Below, one piece after another: positions 18,372-27,005 of a stretch of 64,000 bases of DNA. Numbering within the stretch: the first letter of the stretch is position 1; every line of letters begins with the position of its first letter. A program made the translations under genes and the position numbers. This DNA comes from Parazoarcus communis (GTDB lineage: Bacteria; Pseudomonadota; Gammaproteobacteria; Burkholderiales; Rhodocyclaceae). The notes beneath the pieces are model-generated. The model saw only the letters and a program-made list of their open reading frames with translations. It ran no database searches and was not told the DNA's origin. The stretch spans positions 3,100,001 to 3,164,000 of the forward strand of contig NZ_CP022187.1 of NCBI RefSeq assembly GCF_003111645.1. The letters are read 5' to 3'.

Positions 18372-19145
18372 ATGCCAAACCAAAAAAGGAAATCATCTGC
18401 ACCACGTAATGTCATTCAAGGAAATCGGACGCTCGGGCGAATCGGTGGTCGCCAGGCTGTTTTCTATAATTGCAGGAAAGCCGGCGGAATTATTGCTGCA
18501 GAGTCTCCGAACGAAAGAACGGTTGCGCAACTCGCAGACCTCGATCCAAGGGTCGTAGCACTTCAACCACAACCCTTCACGGTTGATGTGCATAGCGGCG
18601 CGCTTTATACCTCCCGCGAAGAGCTCGAAATCGCTCGATGCACGCGAGTACGCGTCGACGCCACACAGCGTGATTACACACCAGATTTTTTGCTGCAACT
18701 GGCCGATGGCCAACGCATCGTCGTTGAGGTAAAGGATGTGCGATATCCGGGCGACGTGTGTTACATCAGCAAAGTCGAGAAAGCGAAAGCAATCCTGAAA
18801 AGGCGTGGGCACGGATTTCTGACTATTGCATTTCGCTACGAGCAAACCTCACCACTTGTGTTTAACGCTTCAGTTCTATCTTCCGAGAAAAACCGCGATC
18901 CACAAACGCTGACTCCAGAAGATCTATCGGGGCAGCTCGACACCCTGCTTTGTGACACCTCCGCACCGCTGGGACACACAATGAAAGCGCTCGGTCTCAA
19001 CATGCGCACCGCAGCGTACTTCGTTCTGAATGGTCTTTTGAGCGCCAACTTGCACGAAGAGTGTCTCAACGTCCATACCTTGGTCACGGTCGCCGGGGGA
19101 AGCCTCACTCACCTTGAACTGCTCCCCCTGGAGTTCAAATCATGA
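18372..19145 (+). CDS. tnsA: TnsA-like transposon endonuclease
   Basis: This 257-residue protein matches TnsA, the restriction-enzyme-like nuclease that cuts the 5' ends during cut-and-paste transposition of Tn7-like elements. The N-terminal half carries the PD-(D/E)xK pattern: an early Glu (AAESPNERTVAQL), then RDYTPDFLLQL, and RIVVEVKD providing the Lys. The C-terminal part resembles the TnsA winged-helix region that contacts TnsC. I chose the ATG at 18372 over a TTG 27 bases upstream. The stop codon overlaps the tnsB start (ATGA), so the proteins are co-translated. Presence of an active-looking TnsA implies cut-and-paste rather than replicative transposition. Confidence 0.87.
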   Translation: MPNQKRKSSAPRNVIQGNRTLGRIGGRQAVFYNCRKAGGIIAAESPNERTVAQLADLDPRVVALQPQPFTVDVHSGALYTSREELEIARCTRVRVDATQRDYTPDFLLQLADGQRIVVEVKDVRYPGDVCYISKVEKAKAILKRRGHGFLTIAFRYEQTSPLVFNASVLSSEKNRDPQTLTPEDLSGQLDTLLCDTSAPLGHTMKALGLNMRTAAYFVLNGLLSANLHEECLNVHTLVTVAGGSLTHLELLPLEFKS

Positions 19146-21142
19146 GTAGCTATCTTCGACGAGATGAGAAGCTGCTGACCCCCGACGGGATCTATTCAGT
19201 GTGTTCGATTCAGAGCGATTCTGAACGTGTAGAGCTTATGAACCAGAGCACCGGTGGTCGTCATTACGCGACCATCGCAGCGCTACGATGCGAGTTGTCG
19301 AACGGAAACTGGAAACGAATTTCAGTGAATCCGATTACCGGCGAAACGGTTGATCTTACAAACAATCCGAAGGCGCGTCGTCGGCAGCAATTCAATATAG
19401 CCGTTCTAGATCGCCTGAAAGCCTTGATGCGAAACGGGTCGAGTGCAGCCGAAGCAATCCGTGCACTGCAAGGAACCACCATCGAAACGGGGGACGGATC
19501 GACAAAGATGATGTGCTCTGAGCGCACGGCATACCGGATCCTGCGAGATGGTGCAGAGAATCCGCTCAAACTAATCCCAGCGTATGCAGCGCGGGGTAAT
19601 CATGTGCCTCGCTACAGCGAGAGCGTAAAAGAGCTGATCCTCAGCGCTACAGAAGCGGTATATGCGGTTAAGAAATCGAAAATCCAGATCAATGGGCTCG
19701 CAAAGCACTTGACGTCAGTTGCCATTCAGCGGGGACTTATTCCGCAAGACAAGACTCTGAGCCGCGAACTCATAAAGAATGTTGTTGTTGCGCACTGGAA
19801 CCCCGATCTTGACTACAAGCGACTCGATCCACGTATCGCTCGTTCAGCGAAAGCCGTTGCTAAGAATCGGATAGTTCCGGGTGCGCCAATGCACCGCGTC
19901 GAACAAGATACGGTTCATCTTCCTGTGCTTGTTAAAACGGCCGAAGGCATTCTGCAAAATCCATATCTCATGGTCTCTGTCGACTGCTACTCCTCCGTGC
20001 CGCTGGGTTGGCGCTTGGTGCCAACTCCGGTCACTGCGGAGGATACCCTTGAGTGCATCGAAGTAGGACTGTTCTCGAAGAAGAAGCGCTTCGATCAACT
20101 CGGCATTAACTGCGAACTCGACCCGTGCGGACAGTTTCTTGATCTTCACCTTGATAATGGCTCCGAAAACCGCACTGAACGAATCAACGAACTCAATACC
20201 CTTGGAATCAACATCACGCGCGCGCCCGCTCATTCCGGCCACATGAAGCCATTCGTTGAACGACTTCATAAAAGTCTAAAGATTGCGCTAGAAGGCCTTC
20301 CTGGCTTTACTCGATTTGAGGGCGAGGACGGAGCACGTACGGAGGAAGCGAAGAAAGACGAGTTAATGACGCTAGAGCAACTGGAGCGCTGGATCGTCCG
20401 CTTCTTCTTTGAGCGCTGGATTCATCAGAGCATCGAACGATTCATCACTGCTGACTATTTACTTGATCAAAATATGGGGGTCACGCCGGCCCAACGCTGG
20501 AAAATGGCCGAAGAACACTTTCCAACGCCACTCCCGCCGAACCGCGAATCGTGGGTGCAGATCCGCTTTCTGACGCGCACCGCGTCGCTGAGTAACAAGA
20601 CGGGCGTATCGATCGATGGATTTCGTTTCCGGGGCGATAACCTCGCAATCCTGATCGGGCAATACGGTCCAAACGCGGACGTCACTGTGCGGTACAACCC
20701 TTCAGACTACCGATTTGTGTACGTACCGGACAAGAATACGGCAGAGCTAATAATGCTCGTCAATGCAGAAGTGACGGAACAGACGCCTGCATTTTCGTTC
20801 TCTGAAGCGAAAGCGCGGCGAAACCATGTTCGTGCGCTCGCAGGCCCACTACCTGCAGTTGCCAAGCAGTTTGAACTCGATCTCGCTCAAGCGAGCCTTG
20901 CCGCACCTGTACGACATTCCGGTGGGAGAAAGAAAGGACATCGCGAAGAGCAGAAAGCTATCCGGGACACACTAAAACTTGCGGCCGCAGTTGATCGTGC
21001 ACACACCACACCCATCCCGAGAGCCGCTCGCGAATCGGGTGCTCAAACGGACTCGAACGACTCGTTCATTACGGATGACTCAATTCCGACTTTCTCAGTT
21101 GAAAAACGTCCTACGCAAAAAAGCGGGGGGACGAGTACGTGA
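19142..21142 (+). CDS. tnsB: TnsB-like DDE transposase
   Basis: This 666-residue integrase-core (rve/Mu family) transposase binds the transposon ends and joins 3' ends to the target. The catalytic triad can be placed at Asp256 (VEQDTVH), Asp338 (LHLDNGSE) and Glu373 (PFVERLHKSL), with spacing normal for the family. The first roughly 230 residues contain the DNA-binding helical domains, and a Mu-type beta-barrel region follows at about 470-560. The last 80 residues are Lys/Arg/Ala-rich and low complexity, as expected for the tail that contacts TnsC. The gene overlaps tnsA and tnsC by 4 bases each. No inactivating lesion is visible. Confidence 0.9.
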   Translation: MSSYLRRDEKLLTPDGIYSVCSIQSDSERVELMNQSTGGRHYATIAALRCELSNGNWKRISVNPITGETVDLTNNPKARRRQQFNIAVLDRLKALMRNGSSAAEAIRALQGTTIETGDGSTKMMCSERTAYRILRDGAENPLKLIPAYAARGNHVPRYSESVKELILSATEAVYAVKKSKIQINGLAKHLTSVAIQRGLIPQDKTLSRELIKNVVVAHWNPDLDYKRLDPRIARSAKAVAKNRIVPGAPMHRVEQDTVHLPVLVKTAEGILQNPYLMVSVDCYSSVPLGWRLVPTPVTAEDTLECIEVGLFSKKKRFDQLGINCELDPCGQFLDLHLDNGSENRTERINELNTLGINITRAPAHSGHMKPFVERLHKSLKIALEGLPGFTRFEGEDGARTEEAKKDELMTLEQLERWIVRFFFERWIHQSIERFITADYLLDQNMGVTPAQRWKMAEEHFPTPLPPNRESWVQIRFLTRTASLSNKTGVSIDGFRFRGDNLAILIGQYGPNADVTVRYNPSDYRFVYVPDKNTAELIMLVNAEVTEQTPAFSFSEAKARRNHVRALAGPLPAVAKQFELDLAQASLAAPVRHSGGRKKGHREEQKAIRDTLKLAAAVDRAHTTPIPRAARESGAQTDSNDSFITDDSIPTFSVEKRPTQKSGGTST

Positions 21143-22152
21143 ACTTTCAGAACACACTTCGGGCAGCAGTCGAGAAAACGGTAATCCATCATCCGAGGTT
21201 TCAAGACGCGTACGAGCGGATCGGCGATCTGTTGCGCAGCCGCAAAGACGGACTTGACCCGCAAATCGACTTCATTGTCGGCCCCTCGCGCTGCGGAAAA
21301 ACAGAAGTTCTTCGCGAGTTCGCGCGCGAGCGCGACTACTGCGCACGCCGTGAAGCAGGGCGTTTAATTGTACCTGTGCTCTATGTACCGATTCCGACAG
21401 GTATCGCCCCGAAGGATTTACCGCTAAGTGTCATGCAAGCATTGAACGTACCGCTCCCGACCGGGCGAACGCGTGCCACCGAACTCGTCAAAATGATGAA
21501 TGTTCAGCTCAAACTTGTCGGTACGCACACCATCTTATTTGATGAAGCGTCGCACTTAGTCGACGTTGGGAGCAAGATCCCTCCACGGCAAGCTTCCGAT
21601 TGGATCAAAGATATTAGTCAGCAAACTAACGTGTCGATCCTGCTGTCCGGGCTATACAGACTCATTAAGCTATTAGAAACGAATGAACAGTTGCGCAATC
21701 GCACGCCTGCGCCCTTCGATTTCTCGCCGTACCGGTGGGACATCCCAAGTGATCGCAAGAACTTCGCCGGATGCGTCCGCGCTTTTCTCTCCGTTTTTTC
21801 GGACCACCAGTGCACACTCGATGTGAAACTAACAACGGATTCGCTCGTGCGGCACCTCTACGCTGCCAGCGCCGGGCATGTGGGTCTGCTGGCGAACTTC
21901 TTTAAAGCGCTTACTCGCCAGCTTGATGAACATGGGAAAATCACGATTGATGCGCTGAAAGCAACAACAAACCGGCTTCACCTCCCGGGAAACGGATCGA
22001 TAAAGCCGTTCCAGCAAGACGTTCTCTACGACGAACACTTGTTACAAGTATTGTGTGCCGAACTCAATCGATATGATTTTTGTCTCCCGTCATACAGCCC
22101 GGAGGTTCAACTCGCGCAGATTCGACATCACGCTGGGGCGGTTCATCGATGA
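21139..22152 (+). CDS. tnsC: TnsC-like AAA+ ATPase
   Basis: This 337-residue AAA+ regulator links the target-selection protein to TnsAB in Tn7-like transposition. Walker A is VGPSRCGKTEVL at about residues 47-58, and Walker B is HTILFDEAS near 131-139. The sensor region (SILLSGLYRL) follows. It starts at a GTG overlapping the tnsB stop by 4 bases, and its own stop overlaps the tniQ ATG by 4. Size and layout fit TniB/TnsC proteins of the short type; Tn7 TnsC itself is longer (about 555 residues). The conserved motifs are intact, so the protein is likely functional. Confidence 0.87.
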   Translation: MNFQNTLRAAVEKTVIHHPRFQDAYERIGDLLRSRKDGLDPQIDFIVGPSRCGKTEVLREFARERDYCARREAGRLIVPVLYVPIPTGIAPKDLPLSVMQALNVPLPTGRTRATELVKMMNVQLKLVGTHTILFDEASHLVDVGSKIPPRQASDWIKDISQQTNVSILLSGLYRLIKLLETNEQLRNRTPAPFDFSPYRWDIPSDRKNFAGCVRAFLSVFSDHQCTLDVKLTTDSLVRHLYAASAGHVGLLANFFKALTRQLDEHGKITIDALKATTNRLHLPGNGSIKPFQQDVLYDEHLLQVLCAELNRYDFCLPSYSPEVQLAQIRHHAGAVHR

Positions 22153-23966
22153 CCGCTTTGCTTGATCTCTTTACCCATGAACACGACGAAAGCGCGATCG
22201 GGTACATGCGTCGGCTCGCGCTCAAGAACGGCTACTCAAGTTGGAAAGCTTTGCTGCGAGCGTGCGGTGTAAAACCGTCCGTGCGCGCTGTGCTGGCCGA
22301 GCGAGAAATCCTGGCAACCGCGCTCGGACTAGACCCTGCCTGGTTAGAGGCGTTTGTCCCAGCCGACGATAAACCGGTTTGCGTCTCAGACCCGCAGTTC
22401 GCACGCACGACAAGCGATCCGGTTTGCCCCTCGTGCCTTCAGTCCGGAGCATATGTTCGCCGCGTGTGGGGACATGCACTCATCACAGCTTGTCCGGAAC
22501 ATGGGACAACGCTGTTAGATCACTGCCCAAATTGCGGCGTTGAGCTGCAACAATCGCGACACGATATCGCTTTTTGCGGATGCGGTTTCGATCTGCGAGA
22601 GGCCCACACTCAGCCAGCCTCTCTTGGGCATCTGTGGATCAGTGCGCGGTTGGCTGGCGACATGCGCGACATTATCGGTACCACCGAGCTGGGATCCGAG
22701 GCCGACTATCTACGCCTTGCAGATTTGCTCTACATGCTCGCAGTGCGTTTCGACTCGGCACAACAAACCCGACGCGGCAAAGTTGCGGTTCCGAAAACCA
22801 TCAATGAGGCCATTGCGCTACTCACACCGGTCGCGACAATGCTTGAGAGCTGGCCGGGCAGGTTCGAACAACATGTGCGTGACCGACTTCAGGCAGGGAA
22901 TCCAAACGTATTCAATTTGACTGGAAGACTTGGCGCTTGGTACATCAATCTGTCCCGTCAATGTCTTAATCCGAGCGCATTCGCACCCGTCTGGCAGGCT
23001 TTCTCAAACGCAGTGATTGATCAATTCGAGGGTAACCTACGCGGAAAGAACGGACTCACACCTTCGCTTGACCGCAAACAGCGCTACTTCGCACTGACAG
23101 AGGCCGCAAGGCTGATCGGCACAACACGCGAACACCTTCGAGTCGCGATTCAGCGAGGTAACGTTTCATCACACACAACACGTAAGGGCCCTTCATACAC
23201 ACTCGCGCTCATCGAACGCGCTGAAGTTGAACGCATCGTCCGTGAGCGTGCGGAATGGACGTCCGTCTCAGAAGCAGCGGAAACGTTCGCGGTTCCGCCC
23301 GCGACCATCAACTATCTCGTAAAAGCCAAGCTCGTTGAAGCAGACCAAGACTGGAAAGGCTGCTATCTAAAAGGGGGCCCCATTCGTACTCAAAGCATCG
23401 TTGAGTTCGCAGCACAGCTCAACACGCGCGTCCGGCCGAGCAACGACGACTCGGTACTGACGCTATCGCAGCTAAATGGACGGCGCACAACAGATGCGGG
23501 TGCAATTTTGCGGCTCTACCAGGCCATCGGTGACGGAACATTGTGCCCTGTCCGAGAAGACACTACCGGCCAACTCTCCGGTTTCGGATTCTCCGAGTCG
23601 GAGGTTATGCCAATTCTCGGTTCGGTCGCGCTATCCGATGGACTTACGCTCACGAAACTGGAAAGTATCACCGGCTGGAAGTATGAAGCCCTGTCTTTTT
23701 GGACAAATAACGGATACCTGAGCGCAACTGAGACGCTGATACACGGCCGAGCCACACGTGTAGTGTCGAACGCGGCACTAGCGGATTTTCGGCGGACGTG
23801 GATCCCGATCTCCGATCTAGCGCGATCGCTCGGAACGAAGGCCTCAGCAATGTCACAGAAAGCTGTTTCGATGGGCATCACGATTCACGGACAGTGTCTC
23901 TTGGCGTCAGGAACAAAACGGGGCGGCTTGATTGCGATGGCTGATCTCGCACGGCTAATCAGCTGA
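22149..23966 (+). CDS. tniQ: TniQ/TnsD-family target-selection protein with extra helix-turn-helix modules
   Basis: The first 170 residues form a TniQ domain: DESAIGYMRRLALKNGY near the start, a CPSC...CPEH...CPNCG zinc cluster near residues 97-137, and a further CGCGFD. TniQ proteins recognise the insertion site and recruit TnsC. At 605 residues this protein is long. Beyond residue 310 it has at least three segments that look like HTH or MerR/excisionase-type modules (YFALTEAARLIGTTREHL, WTSVSEAAETFAVPPATI, WIPISDLARSLGTKASAM), separated by linkers. This architecture points to sequence-specific attachment-site recognition by protein, as with TnsD, not guide-RNA targeting. The module count and the inference are mine; the TniQ domain call is firm. 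Confidence 0.87.
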   Translation: MTALLDLFTHEHDESAIGYMRRLALKNGYSSWKALLRACGVKPSVRAVLAEREILATALGLDPAWLEAFVPADDKPVCVSDPQFARTTSDPVCPSCLQSGAYVRRVWGHALITACPEHGTTLLDHCPNCGVELQQSRHDIAFCGCGFDLREAHTQPASLGHLWISARLAGDMRDIIGTTELGSEADYLRLADLLYMLAVRFDSAQQTRRGKVAVPKTINEAIALLTPVATMLESWPGRFEQHVRDRLQAGNPNVFNLTGRLGAWYINLSRQCLNPSAFAPVWQAFSNAVIDQFEGNLRGKNGLTPSLDRKQRYFALTEAARLIGTTREHLRVAIQRGNVSSHTTRKGPSYTLALIERAEVERIVRERAEWTSVSEAAETFAVPPATINYLVKAKLVEADQDWKGCYLKGGPIRTQSIVEFAAQLNTRVRPSNDDSVLTLSQLNGRRTTDAGAILRLYQAIGDGTLCPVREDTTGQLSGFGFSESEVMPILGSVALSDGLTLTKLESITGWKYEALSFWTNNGYLSATETLIHGRATRVVSNAALADFRRTWIPISDLARSLGTKASAMSQKAVSMGITIHGQCLLASGTKRGGLIAMADLARLIS

Positions 23967-24160
23967 GAGGTCGCACAATGAGACCAATAGTTAGTAGGGC
24001 ACTACCGAAAACCTGGCGTGGCCCCGGAGCTCAGGAGTAGTTCGCTACATCGTGTCGATCCACCCTTGAACTTGCGATGATCGAACCGATAAATCACGTA
24101 GCAGCAGCTTCCAAGGTAATTTGCCCCCCCTATTTAACAGCCTGAAGCATTCCAAGACTA

Positions 24161-24874
24161 CTACGGTGGGAACTGGACAGTCGCCAACGCCTCGGACTCA
24201 CTCACGGCAGGCAACCGATCACGGGGAACAGGTTCATGAGCTACCCAATCCTTCTCGCCGATAGCCATGAACCGATCAATCGCAGCTTCGATGGCTGCTT
24301 GATCAATCACGTCGACGTCGAGCACGATCTCAACGCCAACACCGTACGCATAGCTGCGATCTAGCAAAAACGATTCATGAACTACTGGCGGTTCGTTGCA
24401 GACGATCTCCGCTTCCAGTTTTTGCAGCTGTTCATCGAACGTCAATCCTCCAAGATGTTCGAAACGCATTTCGTCGCGCTCTGCGAGTTTGTACGACAGG
24501 ATTTTCCCCGTCTTTGAGCGCTCCGCTGCCTCGAAATGCAGCTTAAAGTTCATTTCGAGCTCCTCGGTGGTCAGCATGCCTGCAACTCGGTTGTACGCAA
24601 TGTCGTGAGTTTTTTGCCAAAAGGCTTTCCGAGCAGTAATGACAGTTACGTTCCAAATCGTGAACCGCTCGGAGCCGGGGAAGTAGAAGTTAAAGCTCTG
24701 CTTGTACAGATCCGGACGACCTGGCTCGTTAAGCACGAGACTACTATCGAAGCGCCCCCCGAATCTGCCGGCATTGCGGCGCATCCTGCCCTTGAGGCGA
24801 ATGACCGCTTCCCTGCGCTTATGCCGTGGCAATGTTAGAAACGGCGGACCGCGCTTTACATGGCGGAAGGTCAT
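24161..24874 (-). CDS. Unrecognised 237-residue protein
   Basis: No family recognised. The ATG at 24874 has a strong GGAAGGGGGTG ribosome-binding site. The product is basic at its N-terminus (RHVKRGPPFLTLPRHKRREAVIRLKGRMRR) and becomes acidic, ending with a predicted helical region. It has no signal peptide or membrane helix. Aromatic-rich stretches such as QSFNFYFPGSERFTIWN suggest a folded soluble protein. It is the first gene after the transposition operon and converges with it, so it is probably cargo of the Tn7-like element. Confidence 0.6.
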   Translation of the reverse strand: MTFRHVKRGPPFLTLPRHKRREAVIRLKGRMRRNAGRFGGRFDSSLVLNEPGRPDLYKQSFNFYFPGSERFTIWNVTVITARKAFWQKTHDIAYNRVAGMLTTEELEMNFKLHFEAAERSKTGKILSYKLAERDEMRFEHLGGLTFDEQLQKLEAEIVCNEPPVVHESFLLDRSYAYGVGVEIVLDVDVIDQAAIEAAIDRFMAIGEKDWVAHEPVPRDRLPAVSESEALATVQFPP

Positions 24875-25291
24875 TGCTCACCCCCTTCCTCATCGCTCGC
24901 TTCAGCGCATCCCGCGTGACGTTGAGAGGCAAGGGTTTCGGCGACTCGCGACTGATCATTGATCATGATGGGATTTCTTCGACATCTTTTAGGGATTCTC
25001 AGCGAACTTTTTTACGCCCCTAAATCCCGAAACGCAACCCGGTTTTGTGCAAAGCTCAACGCCCATCCATGACTGCGTCATTGGTCGTCTCAGGCTGTTC
25101 TTGTACACGTCCACACGGTGATCTCGAAGCAGCGCACGTAGGGGCAGCTCAACACGAGGCTAAGGCACTCTCGCAGATCACGAACTCGTCTGCTCAGGGG
25201 CCCGCAATCAAATTGGCAGTCTGCTGGTACGTTACACGTCCGAGTACCACCAATCATTGTTGAGACGGCACGTTATCTCGTTTGTCATTTT
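24875..25291. other. Intergenic stretch, no convincing gene
   Basis: Roughly 420 bases between divergently arranged genes. A 72-residue open frame (25045-25263) lacks a ribosome-binding site and coding character. The motif on the minus strand at about 25276-25293, CATAAAATGACAAACGAG, resembles the repeats at 30662-30781 (CATAAATTGACAGACGCG), so it may be an isolated transposase-binding site or the remnant of another end. Confidence 0.35.
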
Positions 25292-25315
25292 ATGTGCCAA
25301 CTAATATAGGCACAT
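25292..25315 (+). promoter_or_regulatory. Perfect 7-bp inverted repeat over a probable promoter of the HTH-protein operon
   Basis: ATGTGCC, ten bases, then GGCACAT. The spacer contains TAATAT, a plausible -10 element, 61 bases upstream of the next ATG. A palindrome lying over the -10 box is the usual layout of an autorepressor operator. The adjacent gene encodes a protein with a helix-turn-helix-like segment, which may bind it. This is inference from layout. Confidence 0.4.
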
Positions 25316-25375
25316 TTAGATTCGACTTTGCCTTAGGATGTGTCCAACACGTTAGCACTGAGGAGGCAATGACAA

Positions 25376-26164
25376 ATGACCAACTTTCTCCCCTATCGGT
25401 ATCCCCCCAAAGGCAGCGCCACAATTGGCGCACTCTCACGTGAAGACATCCTGCAGGTCGTAGCTGATGCGATCCATGGGCTTAGCGCAAAGCTCGATCT
25501 GTTCTACGGTCGGTCGAGTCTTGGCGCTGGACTCGCCGACTCTCCAGAGTACAGAGCCAAGATGAATCAAATGGCTGAAGACAGCGATATCTACGCGCAG
25601 CTTCTGATGGTTAGGGATTACGCAGTGGACGGGATTTTCCCGGAGTTTCTCTTCAACTTTGGGGAGGTCATATACGATGTGATGGCTTTCACATATGCAC
25701 AGCTACGGCCATTCAACTACATGGATGAATTTTATGGCGTCCCAACGAGCGGCAATATCGAGATATTGAAGCCCCTGCTCATCAAATTTTTTGCTCGTTG
25801 GAAGCTGGATGTTCCTCATGAGCTTGAATTCAAGTACGACTTCGTAATGATGTTTGCTGAGCAGATGGATCTAGATGAATCACGACTTTCACTAACCGAA
25901 CTAGCCCTGCTTGCGAACATGACCGAACGTAGCGTCCGAAACGCAACTCAGCGAGATGTTCCACCAAGTCGCCGTCTTCGAACAAAAAAGGAGCGCTATT
26001 TCGTCTATGTCGACCGCGAAGAAGCAATTCGGTGGCTCTCGGGACGCAGGGGGTTCATCAAATCGACGTTGCCGGACGGCTTTCCCACATCAGTGTTTCG
26101 TCCCGTCACTGAAAAGCTAGGGATATCGATTGACTCGCTTACACAACAACACGATCTAGGTTGA
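25376..26164 (+). CDS. Unrecognised protein with HTH-like segment, 262 residues
   Basis: Starts at ATG 25376 with GAGGAGG nine bases upstream; an earlier ATG seven bases before is out of frame. Residues 1-160 are helical and aromatic-rich without a known motif. Residues 175-225 (LSLTELALLANMTERSVRNA, then RRLRTKKERYFVYVDREEAIRWL) read like a helix-turn-helix followed by a wing, seen in excisionase-like DNA-binding proteins. It probably forms an operon with the gene 22 bases downstream. The inverted repeat upstream may be its operator. The function of the N-terminal part is unknown. Confidence 0.6.
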   Translation: MTNFLPYRYPPKGSATIGALSREDILQVVADAIHGLSAKLDLFYGRSSLGAGLADSPEYRAKMNQMAEDSDIYAQLLMVRDYAVDGIFPEFLFNFGEVIYDVMAFTYAQLRPFNYMDEFYGVPTSGNIEILKPLLIKFFARWKLDVPHELEFKYDFVMMFAEQMDLDESRLSLTELALLANMTERSVRNATQRDVPPSRRLRTKKERYFVYVDREEAIRWLSGRRGFIKSTLPDGFPTSVFRPVTEKLGISIDSLTQQHDLG

Positions 26165-26186
26165 ACGCTTCAGGAGGAAGACAACA

Positions 26187-26630
26187 ATGTCCATCAAGAC
26201 GATCTCACTAGCTGATGAGGCCCAACTGAGCTCAATTGCAACGACTGCAAAGCTTACGCCTTATGGCAAGCACACAAGCACTGAGATGAGAGTTCGAATC
26301 ATTGAGTTGAAGTCAGATCGACTGCTATTGCCAATCGTGCTCCACAAAGATGTCGGACTCGCAAACGACGGAACGCTCGTCACATTGAGTGTCGCAGTTG
26401 ATCCATCGATGTATCGCCACGAACTCGTATGCGAATCCTCTGGAATCAGAGCGGGTCGTAATGCTAGAACTCAAGAGAACCTCTTTCGGCACAGCGGTTA
26501 CCGCGTGTTCGCGGAACCCAGTGATGGCCGAGAGCCTCCAGGGATGCGATATCAAATTGACTGGAAACGAGGAGGGCCGAACGCCTTACTTAAACTCCTG
26601 AAGAACCTACAGGTGCCGATGACTAACTGA
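26187..26630 (+). CDS. Unrecognised 147-residue protein in operon with the HTH protein
   Basis: Begins at ATG 26187 with a good AGGAGGAAG ribosome-binding site in the short gap after the previous gene, and ends 38 bases before a strong terminator, so these two genes form a complete two-gene unit. The product is soluble and mixed alpha/beta by eye, with no cysteine cluster, Walker motif or membrane segment. I cannot assign a family. Confidence 0.55.
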   Translation: MSIKTISLADEAQLSSIATTAKLTPYGKHTSTEMRVRIIELKSDRLLLPIVLHKDVGLANDGTLVTLSVAVDPSMYRHELVCESSGIRAGRNARTQENLFRHSGYRVFAEPSDGREPPGMRYQIDWKRGGPNALLKLLKNLQVPMTN

Positions 26631-26668
26631 CCATCGAGCCGCAATCGATTTACTCCTGTAGTAGCTTT

Positions 26669-26701
26669 CGCCCGAGTCGTGAGGCTCGGGCGCCTTTTTT
26701 G
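26669..26701 (+). terminator. Rho-independent terminator
   Basis: An 8-bp perfect GC-rich stem (CGCCCGAG pairing with CTCGGGCG) with an 8-base loop, followed by a run of Ts. It closes the two-gene unit on the plus strand and also separates it from the converging minus-strand pair. Confidence 0.85.
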
Positions 26702-26727
26702 GTCAATCGTGGATAGGCGACTTTGCA

Positions 26728-26997
26728 TCAATGCCGATTAATGCGCTTTGTCAGGTGACCGACAGTGATCACCTTATCGTCAGGACCAACGACGGCAAAG
26801 ACACCAAGATGCTCGTCGATAGCAGCAGCGAGTGGTCCAGCGTATGTTTCTACTTTACGCCTGGCTCGTTTGTCGAAAAATAGCTTGGATGCACCTTTAC
26901 CTGCCGGCTCGGCCCTACCGAACTCCCTCAGCAAGTCGATCACGATTTGTGGTATCGCCCGTTGCTGGGCACGAACGGCTGCATGTTTCGTCATCAT
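26728..26997 (-). CDS. Small DUF4258-like protein, possible toxin
   Basis: About 89 residues from ATG 26997, which has GAGGG upstream; a GTG at 27009 overlapping the upstream stop is an alternative. The sequence TKHAAVRAQQR near the start, then LLREFGRAEPAGKGASKLFFDKRARRKVE and a hydrophobic ending ITVGHLTKRI, resembles the small DUF4258-type proteins found widely in proteobacterial accessory regions. Some of these are suspected RelE-fold toxins. It follows a 244-residue gene with only a few bases between, so the two are co-expressed. The toxin idea is inference from size, basic character and pairing. Confidence 0.6.
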   Translation of the reverse strand: MMTKHAAVRAQQRAIPQIVIDLLREFGRAEPAGKGASKLFFDKRARRKVETYAGPLAAAIDEHLGVFAVVGPDDKVITVGHLTKRINRH

Positions 26998-27005
26998 CGC
27001 GTCCC

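Noticed and set aside
25045-25263. Plus-strand gene of 72 codons upstream of the HTH protein
   Set aside because: No ribosome-binding site or coding character.
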